64,000 bases of DNA, taken from positions 3,289,001-3,353,000 of the forward strand of contig NZ_CP012700.1 of the NCBI RefSeq assembly GCF_001307295.1. The letters run 5' to 3'. How positions within the stretch are numbered: position 1 is the stretch's first letter; each line of letters starts with the position of its first letter. Source of the DNA: Sphingopyxis macrogoltabida (GTDB lineage: Bacteria > Pseudomonadota > Alphaproteobacteria > Sphingomonadales > Sphingomonadaceae). The translations under genes and the position numbers were made by a program. The notes under the pieces were generated by a model. That model did no database searches. It saw nothing but the letters and a program-made list of their open reading frames with translations, and was not told the DNA's origin. Of the stretch, positions 17,603 to 25,588 are shown piece by piece.

Positions 17603-19189
17603 ATGACCGCACCCAAAGTCCTCATCAGCGACAAGATGGACCCCAAAGCCGCCGCGATCTTCAAGGAACGCGGCATCGACGTCGATGTCATCACCGGCAA
17701 GACCAAGGAAGAGCTGATCGCGATGATCGGCGACTATGACGGCCTCGCGATCCGTTCGGCCACCAAGGTCACTGCCGACGTCCTCGCCGCCGCGACGAAC
17801 CTGAAGGTTGTTGGCCGCGCCGGCATCGGCGTCGACAATGTCGACATTCCCTCGGCGTCGAAGCAGGGCGTCATCGTGATGAACACCCCCTTCGGCAACA
17901 GCATCACCACCGCCGAACATGCGATCGCGATGATGTTCGCTCTCGCGCGCCAGGTTCCCGAGGCAAATGCGCTGACACAGGCGGGCAAATGGCCGAAGAA
18001 CGACTTCATGGGGGTCGAACTGACATCGAAGACGCTCGGCCTGATCGGTTGCGGCAATATCGGCAGCATCGTCGCCGAACGCGCCATCGGGCTGCGCATG
18101 AAGGTCATCGCCTTCGACCCCTTCCTGACCCCAGAACGCGCGATCGAACTCGGCGTCGAGAAGGTCGAGCTCGACGGCCTGTTGACGCGCGCCGATTTCA
18201 TCACGCTGCACACCCCGCTGACCGACCAGACGCGCAATATCCTGTCGAAGGAAAATCTCGCGAAGACCAAGCCGGGCGTGCGGATCATCAACTGCGCGCG
18301 CGGGGGGCTGGTCGACGAGGCGGCTCTCAAGGAAGCGCTCGATTCGGGCCATGTCGCGGGCGCCGCGCTCGACGTCTTTGCGTCCGAGCCGCCCGCGGCC
18401 GATCATCCGCTGTTCGGCACGCCGAACTTCATCTGCACGCCGCATCTCGGCGCGTCGACCGACGAGGCGCAGGTCAATGTCGCCATTCAGGTGGCCGAAC
18501 AGATTTCGGACTATCTGCTCACCGGCGGCATCACCAACGCGCTTAACGTCCCCAGCCTGTCGGCCGAAGAGGCGCCGAAGCTGCGTCCCTATATGGAACT
18601 CGCCGAAAAGCTCGGTAGCCTGATCGGCCAGCTCGCGCACGACAACCTCACGACGATCTCCATCGAAGCCGAGGGTGCCGCCGCCGAGCTCAACCTGAAG
18701 CCGATCACCGCCGCGGTGCTCACGGGTCTCATGCGCCGCTATTCGGACAGCGTGAACATGGTCAACGCGCCGCATCTTGCGCGTGAACGCGGCCTCGACG
18801 TGCGCGAAGTGCGCCACGACCGCGAGGGCGATTACCACACGCTCGTCCGCGTCACCGTCGCCACCGAAGCGGGCGACCGCTCGGTCGCCGGCACGCTGTT
18901 CGGCAACAACGAACCGCGCCTCGTCGAGATGTTCGGCATCAAGGTCGAGGCCGATCTCGACGGCCACATGCTCTATATCGTCAACGAGGATGCGCCGGGC
19001 TTCATCGGCCGCATCGGCACCGCACTCGGCGAAGCCGGGCTCAACATCGGCACCTTCCACCTCGGCCGCCGCGCCGCGGGCGGCGAAGCGGTGCTGTTGC
19101 TCAGCCTCGATTCGCCGATGCCCGAACCGCTGCTGTGGCAGCTTTGCCAGCTTCCCGGCGTGAAGACGGTGAAGGGCCTCAAGTTTTAA
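17603..19189 (+). CDS. serA: D-3-phosphoglycerate dehydrogenase
   Basis: This 528-residue enzyme oxidises 3-phosphoglycerate with NAD, the first step of serine synthesis. The N-terminal substrate domain starts PKVLISDKMDPKA. The NAD-binding loop is GLIGCGNIGSIVAERA, and the catalytic residues lie in NCARGGLVDE and TPHLGASTDEAQ. An allosteric-type domain (about 320-450) and a C-terminal ACT domain (about 455-528; LYIVNEDAPGFIGRIGTALG) follow, giving the long form that is often serine-inhibited. The ATG at 17603 is chosen over an upstream in-frame ATG that reads through the repeat. Confidence 0.96.
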   Translation: MTAPKVLISDKMDPKAAAIFKERGIDVDVITGKTKEELIAMIGDYDGLAIRSATKVTADVLAAATNLKVVGRAGIGVDNVDIPSASKQGVIVMNTPFGNSITTAEHAIAMMFALARQVPEANALTQAGKWPKNDFMGVELTSKTLGLIGCGNIGSIVAERAIGLRMKVIAFDPFLTPERAIELGVEKVELDGLLTRADFITLHTPLTDQTRNILSKENLAKTKPGVRIINCARGGLVDEAALKEALDSGHVAGAALDVFASEPPAADHPLFGTPNFICTPHLGASTDEAQVNVAIQVAEQISDYLLTGGITNALNVPSLSAEEAPKLRPYMELAEKLGSLIGQLAHDNLTTISIEAEGAAAELNLKPITAAVLTGLMRRYSDSVNMVNAPHLARERGLDVREVRHDREGDYHTLVRVTVATEAGDRSVAGTLFGNNEPRLVEMFGIKVEADLDGHMLYIVNEDAPGFIGRIGTALGEAGLNIGTFHLGRRAAGGEAVLLLSLDSPMPEPLLWQLCQLPGVKTVKGLKF

Positions 19190-19200
19190 AGCCCACCTCT

Positions 19201-19297
19201 CAATCCCGCTCGTGTCGAGCGAAGTCGAGACACCCATCGGTGAGAAATGCCTTCACGGCATCTCGACTTCGCTCGATGCGAACGGAATTCGGGATTG
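19201..19297. repeat. 97-bp imperfect palindrome between serA and hisZ
   Basis: The ends CAATCCCG (19201-19208) and CGGGATTG (19290-19297) are inverted, and the inner arms TCGAGCGAAGTCGAGA and TCTCGACTTCGCTCGA are perfect inverts. The structure looks like a small non-coding mobile repeat (REP/MITE-like) or a strong terminator stem. I see no other copy of this type in the window. Confidence 0.75.
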
Positions 19298-19331
19298 TTG
19301 ACTCTCTTCGACCATCCTAAGGCCGCATGCG

Positions 19332-20447
19332 ATGACCAAGGCCCCTGCCCTGCTTCCCGAAGGCCTCCGCGACCGCCTGCCCGTGCAGGCCGAGGCCACT
19401 TCGCGCGTCACCCGCGCGCTCGTCGATGCGATGCGCGCGCATGGCTATGGCCGCGTCTCGCCACCGCTCGCCGAGTTTCGCGAGACGCTCGGCGGCGACG
19501 ACGACCGGCTGACGCGCGATCTCCTCCGCTTCACCGACCCGGTATCGCAGCGCACCCTCGCGCTGCGTCCCGACATCACCCGCCAGGTCGGCCGCATCGC
19601 GACCTCGCTGCTCGCCGGCGCGCCGCGCCCGCTGCGGCTCTGCTACGCAGGGCAGGTCGTCAAGCTGCGCGCCAGCCAGCTTCGCCCCGCGCGCGAGATG
19701 CTGCAGGTCGGCGCCGAACTGATCGGCAGCGACAGCGTCGCCGCGGCGCGCGAGATCGTCACCGTCGCGATCGACGCGCTCGATGCCGCCGGGATCGGTC
19801 CGGTGACGATCGATTTCACCCTGCCCGACGTCGTCGAGCTGCTGGCGAACGGGCCGCTCCCCGTCGCCGTCCCCGTCGAGGATTTGCAGGGCGAGCTCGA
19901 CGCCAAGGACGCTGGCGCGCTCGCCCGGCTCGGCGCCGAGGGCTATCTGCCGTTACTGCGCGCAACGGGACCTTTCGATCAGGCGATTGCAGAGCTGCGC
20001 GCGTTCGATACGACGGGCGTTCTCGACACGCGCATCGACGCGCTCGAAGCGATTGCGGCGCCGATCCGCGGCCGAGCGACGCTCACGCTCGACCCGACCG
20101 AGCGCCACGGATTCGCCTATCAAAGCTGGTTCGGCTTCTCGATCTTCGTTCCCGGACAGGGCGACATCATCGGCCGCGGCGGCAGCTATGCCATCCCGGT
20201 CGGCGAAGACCGCGAAGAGGCGGCGGTCGGCTTCTCGCTCTACCCCGATCCGCTGATCGACGAAGGGCTGGGCGGCGAGGACGATGCCGAACGCCGCATC
20301 TTCCTGCCGCTGGGCCATAACGCAGCGATTGCGGCGGGGCTACGCGCCGACGGGTGGCAGACGCTGGCGGCGCTATCCGACGCCGACGACGCCCGCGCGC
20401 TCGGTTGCGGGTTCATGCTTGGCCCCGACGGGCCGGTCGAGGTATAG
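19332..20447 (+). CDS. hisZ: ATP phosphoribosyltransferase regulatory subunit
   Basis: HisZ is a catalytically inactive HisRS-like protein that activates short-form HisG in the first step of histidine synthesis. At 371 residues it lacks a tRNA anticodon-binding domain. It begins LLPEGLRDRLPVQAEAT and carries the class II motif-2-like LALRPDITRQVGRIA and the RPAREMLQVGAELIG segment. Its partner hisG is outside the window. A possible promoter, TTGTTG-17-TAAGGC, ends nine bases before the ATG, which would make the message nearly leaderless. Confidence 0.9.
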   Translation: MTKAPALLPEGLRDRLPVQAEATSRVTRALVDAMRAHGYGRVSPPLAEFRETLGGDDDRLTRDLLRFTDPVSQRTLALRPDITRQVGRIATSLLAGAPRPLRLCYAGQVVKLRASQLRPAREMLQVGAELIGSDSVAAAREIVTVAIDALDAAGIGPVTIDFTLPDVVELLANGPLPVAVPVEDLQGELDAKDAGALARLGAEGYLPLLRATGPFDQAIAELRAFDTTGVLDTRIDALEAIAAPIRGRATLTLDPTERHGFAYQSWFGFSIFVPGQGDIIGRGGSYAIPVGEDREEAAVGFSLYPDPLIDEGLGGEDDAERRIFLPLGHNAAIAAGLRADGWQTLAALSDADDARALGCGFMLGPDGPVEV

Positions 20448-20465
20448 GCGCCTCGCTTCCTGATC

Positions 20466-20541
20466 GTCATCCCGGCGAAGGCCGGGATCTCATCATCGCG
20501 TTCCAAAGCACCGGCGAGATCCCGGCCTTCGCCGAGATGAC
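20466..20541. repeat. 76-bp near-perfect palindrome (REP family)
   Basis: Two 26-base arms (20466-20491 and 20516-20541) are inverted copies differing at one position; each contains GGCGAAGGCCGGGATCTC or its reverse. The loop is about 24 bases. It sits between the convergent hisZ and dioxygenase genes, ending seven bases before the latter's stop. It may terminate both messages and belongs to the same CCCGGCGAAGGCCGGG family as 53743 and 17529. Confidence 0.85.
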
Positions 20542-20548
20542 GGATGGC

Positions 20549-20926
20549 TCAGAAATCCGAAACGCCGAACCGCGGAATCCCCTGATTGACGCCCGGCGGA
20601 TCGAGCACCGTCACGTCGAGTTCGACCGGCTCGCCGATCCAATGCGCCAGCGTCGTATGATCGGCGAGGTCGTCGTCGGTCAGCGGATGGACCAGCGCCC
20701 GGAGCGCCGTCGCCTCGATCGCGGCCGTCACCGCGGAAATCGATTCGGCCAGAAAATGCACCTCATATTGCGCGATCGGATGCGGGCCGACGCCGGCATC
20801 GGTCATCTGCCCGACGAACAATATCGCGGGGTCGCGCCCGAAACGCTCGCGCAAATCCTCGGCGGCGCGGCGTTCGTCGGCATCATAATAGATATGGGCG
20901 TGATAGGGGGCGGAGGCATCGGTCAT
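20549..20926 (-). CDS. DOPA 4,5-dioxygenase family protein
   Basis: This 125-residue protein matches the small DOPA 4,5-dioxygenase family, first known from fungal betalain synthesis and common in bacteria. The conserved histidine-bearing segments are YHAHIYYD near the N-terminus, GPHPIAQYEVHF in the middle and LVHPLTDDDLADHTTLAHW near the C-terminus; the histidines are candidate iron ligands. Relatives cleave catechol rings extradiol. The physiological substrate here is unknown and there is no aromatic pathway next to it. It diverges from purA. Confidence 0.85.
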   Translation of the reverse strand: MTDASAPYHAHIYYDADERRAAEDLRERFGRDPAILFVGQMTDAGVGPHPIAQYEVHFLAESISAVTAAIEATALRALVHPLTDDDLADHTTLAHWIGEPVELDVTVLDPPGVNQGIPRFGVSDF

Positions 20927-21020
20927 GGCTTATGCTTTCGCGCATTTTTGGCGCCACCGCCAGACCTCCGCATGCGACGGTACAATATCGCCGGAATATG
21001 ACAAAACCGTACCGTCACGC

Positions 21021-21048
21021 TTGCCTCTGCAGCGAAATCCGCTAAGGC
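21021..21048 (+). promoter_or_regulatory. Candidate purA promoter
   Basis: TTGCCT (21021-21026) and TAAGGC (21043-21048) are spaced by 16 bases, 52 bases before the purA start. Just upstream, GACGGTAC (20976-20983) and GTACCGTC (21009-21016) form a perfect 8-base inverted repeat that could be an operator. Confidence 0.4.
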
Positions 21049-21100
21049 CGCGCCGGGCCAGCACCGCGTGTTTCAAGGCCCGGTTCAGCAGGACAGCATC

Positions 21101-22390
21101 ATGGCAAATGTTACCGTCATCGGGTCGCAATGGGGCGACGAGGGCAAGGGCAAGATCGTCGACTGGCTCGCCAGCCGCGCCGATGCCGTGGTCCGGTTCC
21201 AGGGCGGTCACAATGCCGGCCATACGCTCGTCGTCGGCAACCAGACCTACAAGCTGTCGCTGCTCCCGTCGGGCATCGTCACCGGCACGCTGTCGATCAT
21301 CGGCAACGGCGTCGTGCTCGACCCGTGGGCGCTGCGCGACGAGATCACGAAGCTGCGCGGACAGGGCGTCGTGATCAACGCCGACAATTTCGCGATCGCC
21401 GACAATTGCCCGCTGATCCTGCCCTTCCACCGCGACCTCGATGCGCTGCGCGAGACCGCCGCAGGCGCCGGCAAGATCGGCACCACCGGCCGCGGCATCG
21501 GCCCCGCTTATGAGGACAAGGTCGGCCGCCGCGCGATCCGCGTCTGCGACCTTGCCCATCTCGACAAGCTCGATCCGCAGATCGACCGCCTGACCGCGCA
21601 CCACGACGCGCTGCGCGCCGGCTTCGGCGAACCGCCGATCGACCGCGAGCGGCTGAAGGCCGATCTCGCCGAGATCGCCGACTATGTGCTCGAATATGCG
21701 CAGCCGGTGTGGAAGCGTCTGAAAAAGGTGCGCAAGGCGGGCGCACGCATCTTGTTCGAGGGCGCGCAGGGCGTGCTGCTCGACGTCGATCACGGCACCT
21801 ATCCCTTCGTCACCAGCTCGAACACCGTCAGCGGCACCGCGGCGTCGGGTTCGGGACTCGGTCCGTCGGCGGTCGGCTTCGTGCTCGGGATCGCGAAGGC
21901 CTATACGACCCGCGTCGGCAGCGGCCCCTTCCCGACCGAACTCGAGGACGAGATCGGCCAGAAGCTCGGCGAGCGCGGGCATGAATTCGGCACCGTCACC
22001 GGACGCAAGCGCCGTTGCGGCTGGTTCGATGCGGTGCTCGTGCGGCAGAGCTGCGCGGTATCGGGCGTCACCGGCATCGCGCTGACCAAGCTCGACGTGC
22101 TCGACGGCTTCGACACGATCCGCATCTGCACCGGCTATCGGCTGCGCGGCAAGATCCTCGACTATTTCCCGGCGCACGCCGCCGATCAGGCCGAGGTCGA
22201 GCCGATCTACGAGGAAATGGACGGCTGGCAGGAAACGACCGCGGGCGCGCGCAGCTATGCCGACCTGCCCGCGCAGGCGATAAAATATATCCAGCGCGTG
22301 CAGGAACTCATTGAAACCCCGATCGCGCTCGTATCGACGAGCCCCGAGCGCGAGGACACGATCCTGATCCGCGATCCGTTCAGCGACTAG
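21101..22390 (+). CDS. purA: Adenylosuccinate synthetase
   Basis: PurA joins IMP and aspartate with GTP in the first committed step to AMP. This 429-residue protein opens with [17 protein letters not shown], the GTP-binding loop with the catalytic aspartate. It continues with [10 protein letters not shown], the IMP-site [14 protein letters not shown] and the C-terminal [16 protein letters not shown]. The ATG at 21101 is the family start; an ATG eleven codons upstream adds nothing conserved. Confidence 0.97.
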   Translation: MANVTVIGSQWGDEGKGKIVDWLASRADAVVRFQGGHNAGHTLVVGNQTYKLSLLPSGIVTGTLSIIGNGVVLDPWALRDEITKLRGQGVVINADNFAIADNCPLILPFHRDLDALRETAAGAGKIGTTGRGIGPAYEDKVGRRAIRVCDLAHLDKLDPQIDRLTAHHDALRAGFGEPPIDRERLKADLAEIADYVLEYAQPVWKRLKKVRKAGARILFEGAQGVLLDVDHGTYPFVTSSNTVSGTAASGSGLGPSAVGFVLGIAKAYTTRVGSGPFPTELEDEIGQKLGERGHEFGTVTGRKRRCGWFDAVLVRQSCAVSGVTGIALTKLDVLDGFDTIRICTGYRLRGKILDYFPAHAADQAEVEPIYEEMDGWQETTAGARSYADLPAQAIKYIQRVQELIETPIALVSTSPEREDTILIRDPFSD

Positions 22391-22417
22391 GCGACGCGCG
22401 CGGGCGCGCTATACTCG

Positions 22418-22433
22418 CCCTCCCGCGGGAGGG
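22418..22433. promoter_or_regulatory. Perfect palindrome covering the next ribosome-binding site
   Basis: CCCTCCCGCGGGAGGG is a perfect 16-base palindrome whose right half is the purine-rich Shine-Dalgarno (GGGAGGG) of the gene starting at 22438. In RNA it could mask that site. It resembles the hairpins at 51148 and 51295. Confidence 0.55.
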
Positions 22434-22437
22434 TGAA

Positions 22438-23037
22438 ATGGCGACACGCAAGACCGGCTGGAACGAAGGCGCGACGCTGCTGATCGTGCTGATGGCGGCG
22501 CTGCTCGTCATGAGCGCCCTCGTCCTCGGCCTCGCCGGCACCGGCGTCGACGGCATCCGCATGCTGATCCGCGCGACGGCGCGCAGCTCGCTGCTGCTGT
22601 TCGTCGCCGCCTTCACCGCCAGCGCATTGGTCCGGCTGTGGCCCATGCCCATGACGCGCTGGACGATCCTCAACCGGCGCTGGATCGGGCTCGGCTTCGC
22701 CGTTTCGCACCTTGTCCACCTGATCGCGATCCTGTGGCTCTTCGGCGCGCATGACGGCCAGCCGCCACCGCCGGTCACGACGCTCGTCCGCGGCGGCATC
22801 GCCTATGTCTTCATCGCGCTGCTCGCCGCGACCTCGTTCGATGGCGCGATCCGGAAGCTCGGCGCGCGGAACTGGAAGCGTCTGCACACCGCAGGCGTCT
22901 GGTATATCTGGCTGATCTTCATGGTCAGCTACGGCGGTCGCGCCGCGGTCGATCCCTTCTATTGGCCACCGGCGCTGTTGCTGATCGCGACGGCAGGTCT
23001 GCGTATCCCCGCAAAGCGCAGGAAGGTAGCGACATGA
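22438..23037 (+). CDS. Ferric reductase-like heme membrane protein
   Basis: This 199-residue protein has about six membrane helices and resembles the ferric reductase-like transmembrane domain (YedZ/MsrQ type). Conserved-looking elements are RSSLLLFVAAFTASAL, NRRWIGLGFAVSHLVHL with two histidines able to bind heme, and NWKRLHTAGVWYIWLIF with a third. No flavin or NAD domain is attached, so it would pass electrons from a partner. There is no msrP next to it. It overlaps the L,D-transpeptidase gene by four bases. Its Shine-Dalgarno lies in a palindrome. Confidence 0.75.
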   Translation: MATRKTGWNEGATLLIVLMAALLVMSALVLGLAGTGVDGIRMLIRATARSSLLLFVAAFTASALVRLWPMPMTRWTILNRRWIGLGFAVSHLVHLIAILWLFGAHDGQPPPPVTTLVRGGIAYVFIALLAATSFDGAIRKLGARNWKRLHTAGVWYIWLIFMVSYGGRAAVDPFYWPPALLLIATAGLRIPAKRRKVAT

Positions 23038-23546
23038 TCCCGCACAATATATTGACCGGCTTGTCGCTGCTGACGCTTGCCGCCTGTGGATCGGCGAGTT
23101 CGCAACCGCCGCCGCTTGCCGCCGGCACCAAGGCCGACCGCCTGCTCGTCGATAAAAGCGACCGCACCCTGATCGCCTATCGCGGCGACCGCGAGATCGT
23201 TCGATATACGGGCATCCGGTTCGGCGACGCCCCCACCGGCCCCAAGCGCTTCGAGGGCGACGAGCGGACACCCGAGGGCCACTACATGATCGACGGCCGC
23301 AACGGCGCCAGCCGCTACCATCTCTCGCTCCGAATATCCTATCCGAACACCGCCGACCGCACCTATGCTAGGGCGCGCGGGCGCTCGCCGGGCGGCGACA
23401 TCTTCATCCACGGCCAGCCCAATGGCTGGCCCGGCCCGCCGATCGCGCGCGACTGGACCGACGGTTGCATCGCGCTGTCGAATGCCGAGATAAAGCAGTT
23501 GTGGGACATCGTCCCCGATGGCACGCCGATCACCATCCGTCCTTAG
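23034..23546 (+). CDS. L,D-transpeptidase (YkuD) lipoprotein
   Basis: This 170-residue protein has a lipoprotein signal with LTLAACGS and a YkuD domain. The catalytic motif is present as IHGQPNG followed by DWTDGCIALSNAEI, giving His and Cys in the HxG...GC order. Such enzymes make 3-3 cross-links in peptidoglycan or attach proteins to it. It begins at ATGA overlapping the previous stop, so it is coupled to the heme membrane protein. The protein is short for the family and has no LysM or SH3 domain. Confidence 0.9.
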   Translation: MIPHNILTGLSLLTLAACGSASSQPPPLAAGTKADRLLVDKSDRTLIAYRGDREIVRYTGIRFGDAPTGPKRFEGDERTPEGHYMIDGRNGASRYHLSLRISYPNTADRTYARARGRSPGGDIFIHGQPNGWPGPPIARDWTDGCIALSNAEIKQLWDIVPDGTPITIRP

Positions 23547-23554
23547 GAGATCAT

Positions 23555-24145
23555 ATGTCCCGGCACATCCTCGTCTTTTATGGAAGCTACCGCCGCGACC
23601 GTCAGGGTATCAAGCTTGCCCGGTGGCTGGTCGATGCGATCGGCACGCGCGGCGACAGTGCCGAGTTGATCGACGCCAAAGCGGTCGATCTTCCAATGCT
23701 CGACCGCATGTACAAGGAATATGCGGAAGGCGAGGCGCCGCCGGCAATGGAGGAACTCGCGGGCAAGATCCGCGCCGCCGACGGCTTTCTGTTCGTCACC
23801 GGCGAATATAATTGGGGCATGCAGCCGGGGCTGAAGAATTTGACCGACCATTATCTGGAGGAATGGTTCTGGCGCCCCGCCGCAATCGCCTGTTATTCTG
23901 CCGGCCCCTATTCGGGGGTGCGTGCGATGATGGGATGGCGCGATACGCTGGGCGAGATGGGAATGGCGGTCATTTCATCGATCCTGCCGGTCGGCAAGAT
24001 CGGCAAGGCGTTTGACGAGGATGGCCGGCCCGCCGGGGACGACGGCGCTCGTCTGGTGAAATCCTTCCCGCGCTTCGCCGACGATTTCAACTGGTGGATC
24101 GATGCAGCAAAGGCGCAGCGCGCCCGGCAGGACCCGCCCTACTGA
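23555..24145 (+). CDS. NADPH-dependent FMN reductase family protein
   Basis: This 196-residue flavodoxin-like protein begins HILVFYGSYRRDRQG, where the phosphate of FMN is usually bound. GEYNWGMQPGLKNLTDHY matches the family's PEYN...LKN segment. The start is ATG 23555, with AGGAGA six bases upstream and eight bases after the previous stop, so it is likely the third gene of the small operon. Family members reduce FMN, quinones, azo dyes or chromate; the substrate is not evident. Confidence 0.88.
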   Translation: MSRHILVFYGSYRRDRQGIKLARWLVDAIGTRGDSAELIDAKAVDLPMLDRMYKEYAEGEAPPAMEELAGKIRAADGFLFVTGEYNWGMQPGLKNLTDHYLEEWFWRPAAIACYSAGPYSGVRAMMGWRDTLGEMGMAVISSILPVGKIGKAFDEDGRPAGDDGARLVKSFPRFADDFNWWIDAAKAQRARQDPPY

Positions 24146-24160
24146 ATCATCGCCGCTTTT

Positions 24161-25477
24161 CTAACCCGATTTCAGCTCGGCATTGAGCCGCAGGCTCGCG
24201 CGCCAGAAGAAGAAGGCCGGGATCAGCCCGAGCCATGCGGCGCCATAGAGTACCCAGCGCACGCTTTCCTGCCCGGCCACCGGCTGCAAGGCGTCGGACA
24301 TCACCCCGAACAGGAAAGGCCCGAGCCCGAGCCCGATCAGATTCTGCCCGAACAGCATGATCGACGCGGCGACCGCGCGGGCGCGCGGCTGCACCAGCCC
24401 CTGCACACAGCCATAGGCTGGGCCGTAATAGGCATTGTTGACGATGCTCGGCACGACGAGCAGCGCCATCGCGACCAGCCAATGCTCCATATAATAGCCG
24501 AGGAACAGGATCGGCGCGACGATCACCATGCCGAAGGCGGGGAAAGTCAGGATATGCCGCTTGTCGCGCGCGCCATATTTGTCGGCGAGCTTGCCGCCGA
24601 GCCAGGTGCCGAGCGCCGCCGCCAACCCGAGCACGACCGCCATCGACAGTCCCGCCTCGGTCGTCGACAGCCCATGGCTGCGGATGAAGAAGCTGATCGT
24701 CCACAGCCCCTTGCCGTAACCGAGGAAGGCGGTGACCGAAGCGGCAATCAGGATATAGACGAAGGCGCGCGAGGCGAAGATTTCGCGCAGCGCCTCGCGC
24801 GTCGACAGCGGCGCCGCTGTATTGGCCGTCGCAGCGGTTTCCGCCGGGCGGAGGTGCCGCGGCTCGCGCATCACGAACAGCACAACGAGCGCCAGCAATA
24901 GCCCCGGCGCCCCGACGAGCATCAGCGCTGCGCGCCAGCCATAAAGGTCGTTGACGACGCCGCCGATGATCAGCCCGAGGAGCGACCCGACCGGCACACC
25001 GAGCCCATAGAAAGCGATCGCCGACGAACGCTTTTCGGGAGCGACGCTGTCGGCGATCAGCGAATGGGCCGCCGGCGTGCAGCCCGCCTCGCCGATGCCG
25101 ACGCCGATGCGGGCAAGCAGGAGCTGGACGAAATTCTGCGCCAGCCCGCACACCGCCGTCATCGCCGACCAGATCGCCAGCGACAGCGCGATCAGCCGCA
25201 CGCGGTTGGTCCCGTCCTTGTCGGCATAACGCGCGATCGGGATACCAAGCAGCGCGTAAAAGACCGCAAACGCCGGGCCCGCGAGCAGGCCGAGCTCGGT
25301 ATCCGACAGCCCAAGGTCGCGCTTGATCGGCTCGGCAAGGATATTGACGATCTGCCGGTCGAGGAAATTGAAGATATAGACGACCAGCAGGATCCACAGC
25401 ATCGTCCGCGTGTGCGCGGCGACGCCATCGGTCGGCGGCGCGCCGATACCCTGAGCCAAGGCAGGCTTTTCGTTCAT
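24161..25477 (-). CDS. MFS transporter, Spinster-like
   Basis: This 438-residue protein has twelve predicted helices. FNFLDRQIVNILAEPIKRDL and the loop PIARYADKDGTNRVRL form the first MFS signature. IGVGIGEAGCTPAAHSLIAD is typical of the Spinster-like MFS proteins abundant in sphingomonads. The substrate is unknown; relatives are often beside TonB receptors or catabolic genes, but here the neighbours give no hint. It converges with the flavin reductase gene and diverges from the amidase gene. Confidence 0.88.
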   Translation of the reverse strand: MNEKPALAQGIGAPPTDGVAAHTRTMLWILLVVYIFNFLDRQIVNILAEPIKRDLGLSDTELGLLAGPAFAVFYALLGIPIARYADKDGTNRVRLIALSLAIWSAMTAVCGLAQNFVQLLLARIGVGIGEAGCTPAAHSLIADSVAPEKRSSAIAFYGLGVPVGSLLGLIIGGVVNDLYGWRAALMLVGAPGLLLALVVLFVMREPRHLRPAETAATANTAAPLSTREALREIFASRAFVYILIAASVTAFLGYGKGLWTISFFIRSHGLSTTEAGLSMAVVLGLAAALGTWLGGKLADKYGARDKRHILTFPAFGMVIVAPILFLGYYMEHWLVAMALLVVPSIVNNAYYGPAYGCVQGLVQPRARAVAASIMLFGQNLIGLGLGPFLFGVMSDALQPVAGQESVRWVLYGAAWLGLIPAFFFWRASLRLNAELKSG

Positions 25478-25588
25478 CCGTCTCTCCCGGGACCATGGGT
25501 GCAGGCGATGACACCCGGTGTCAACGTCGCGCCGGCGCCCGGGAAATCACCGCTTGCAATTGCCGCTACGGCTGCCAGCCTCGCCGCC

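Noticed and set aside
16259..19237. 992-codon open frame antisense to serC and serA
   Set aside because: It crosses two well-supported genes and an intergenic repeat; composition is that of a reverse-strand shadow.
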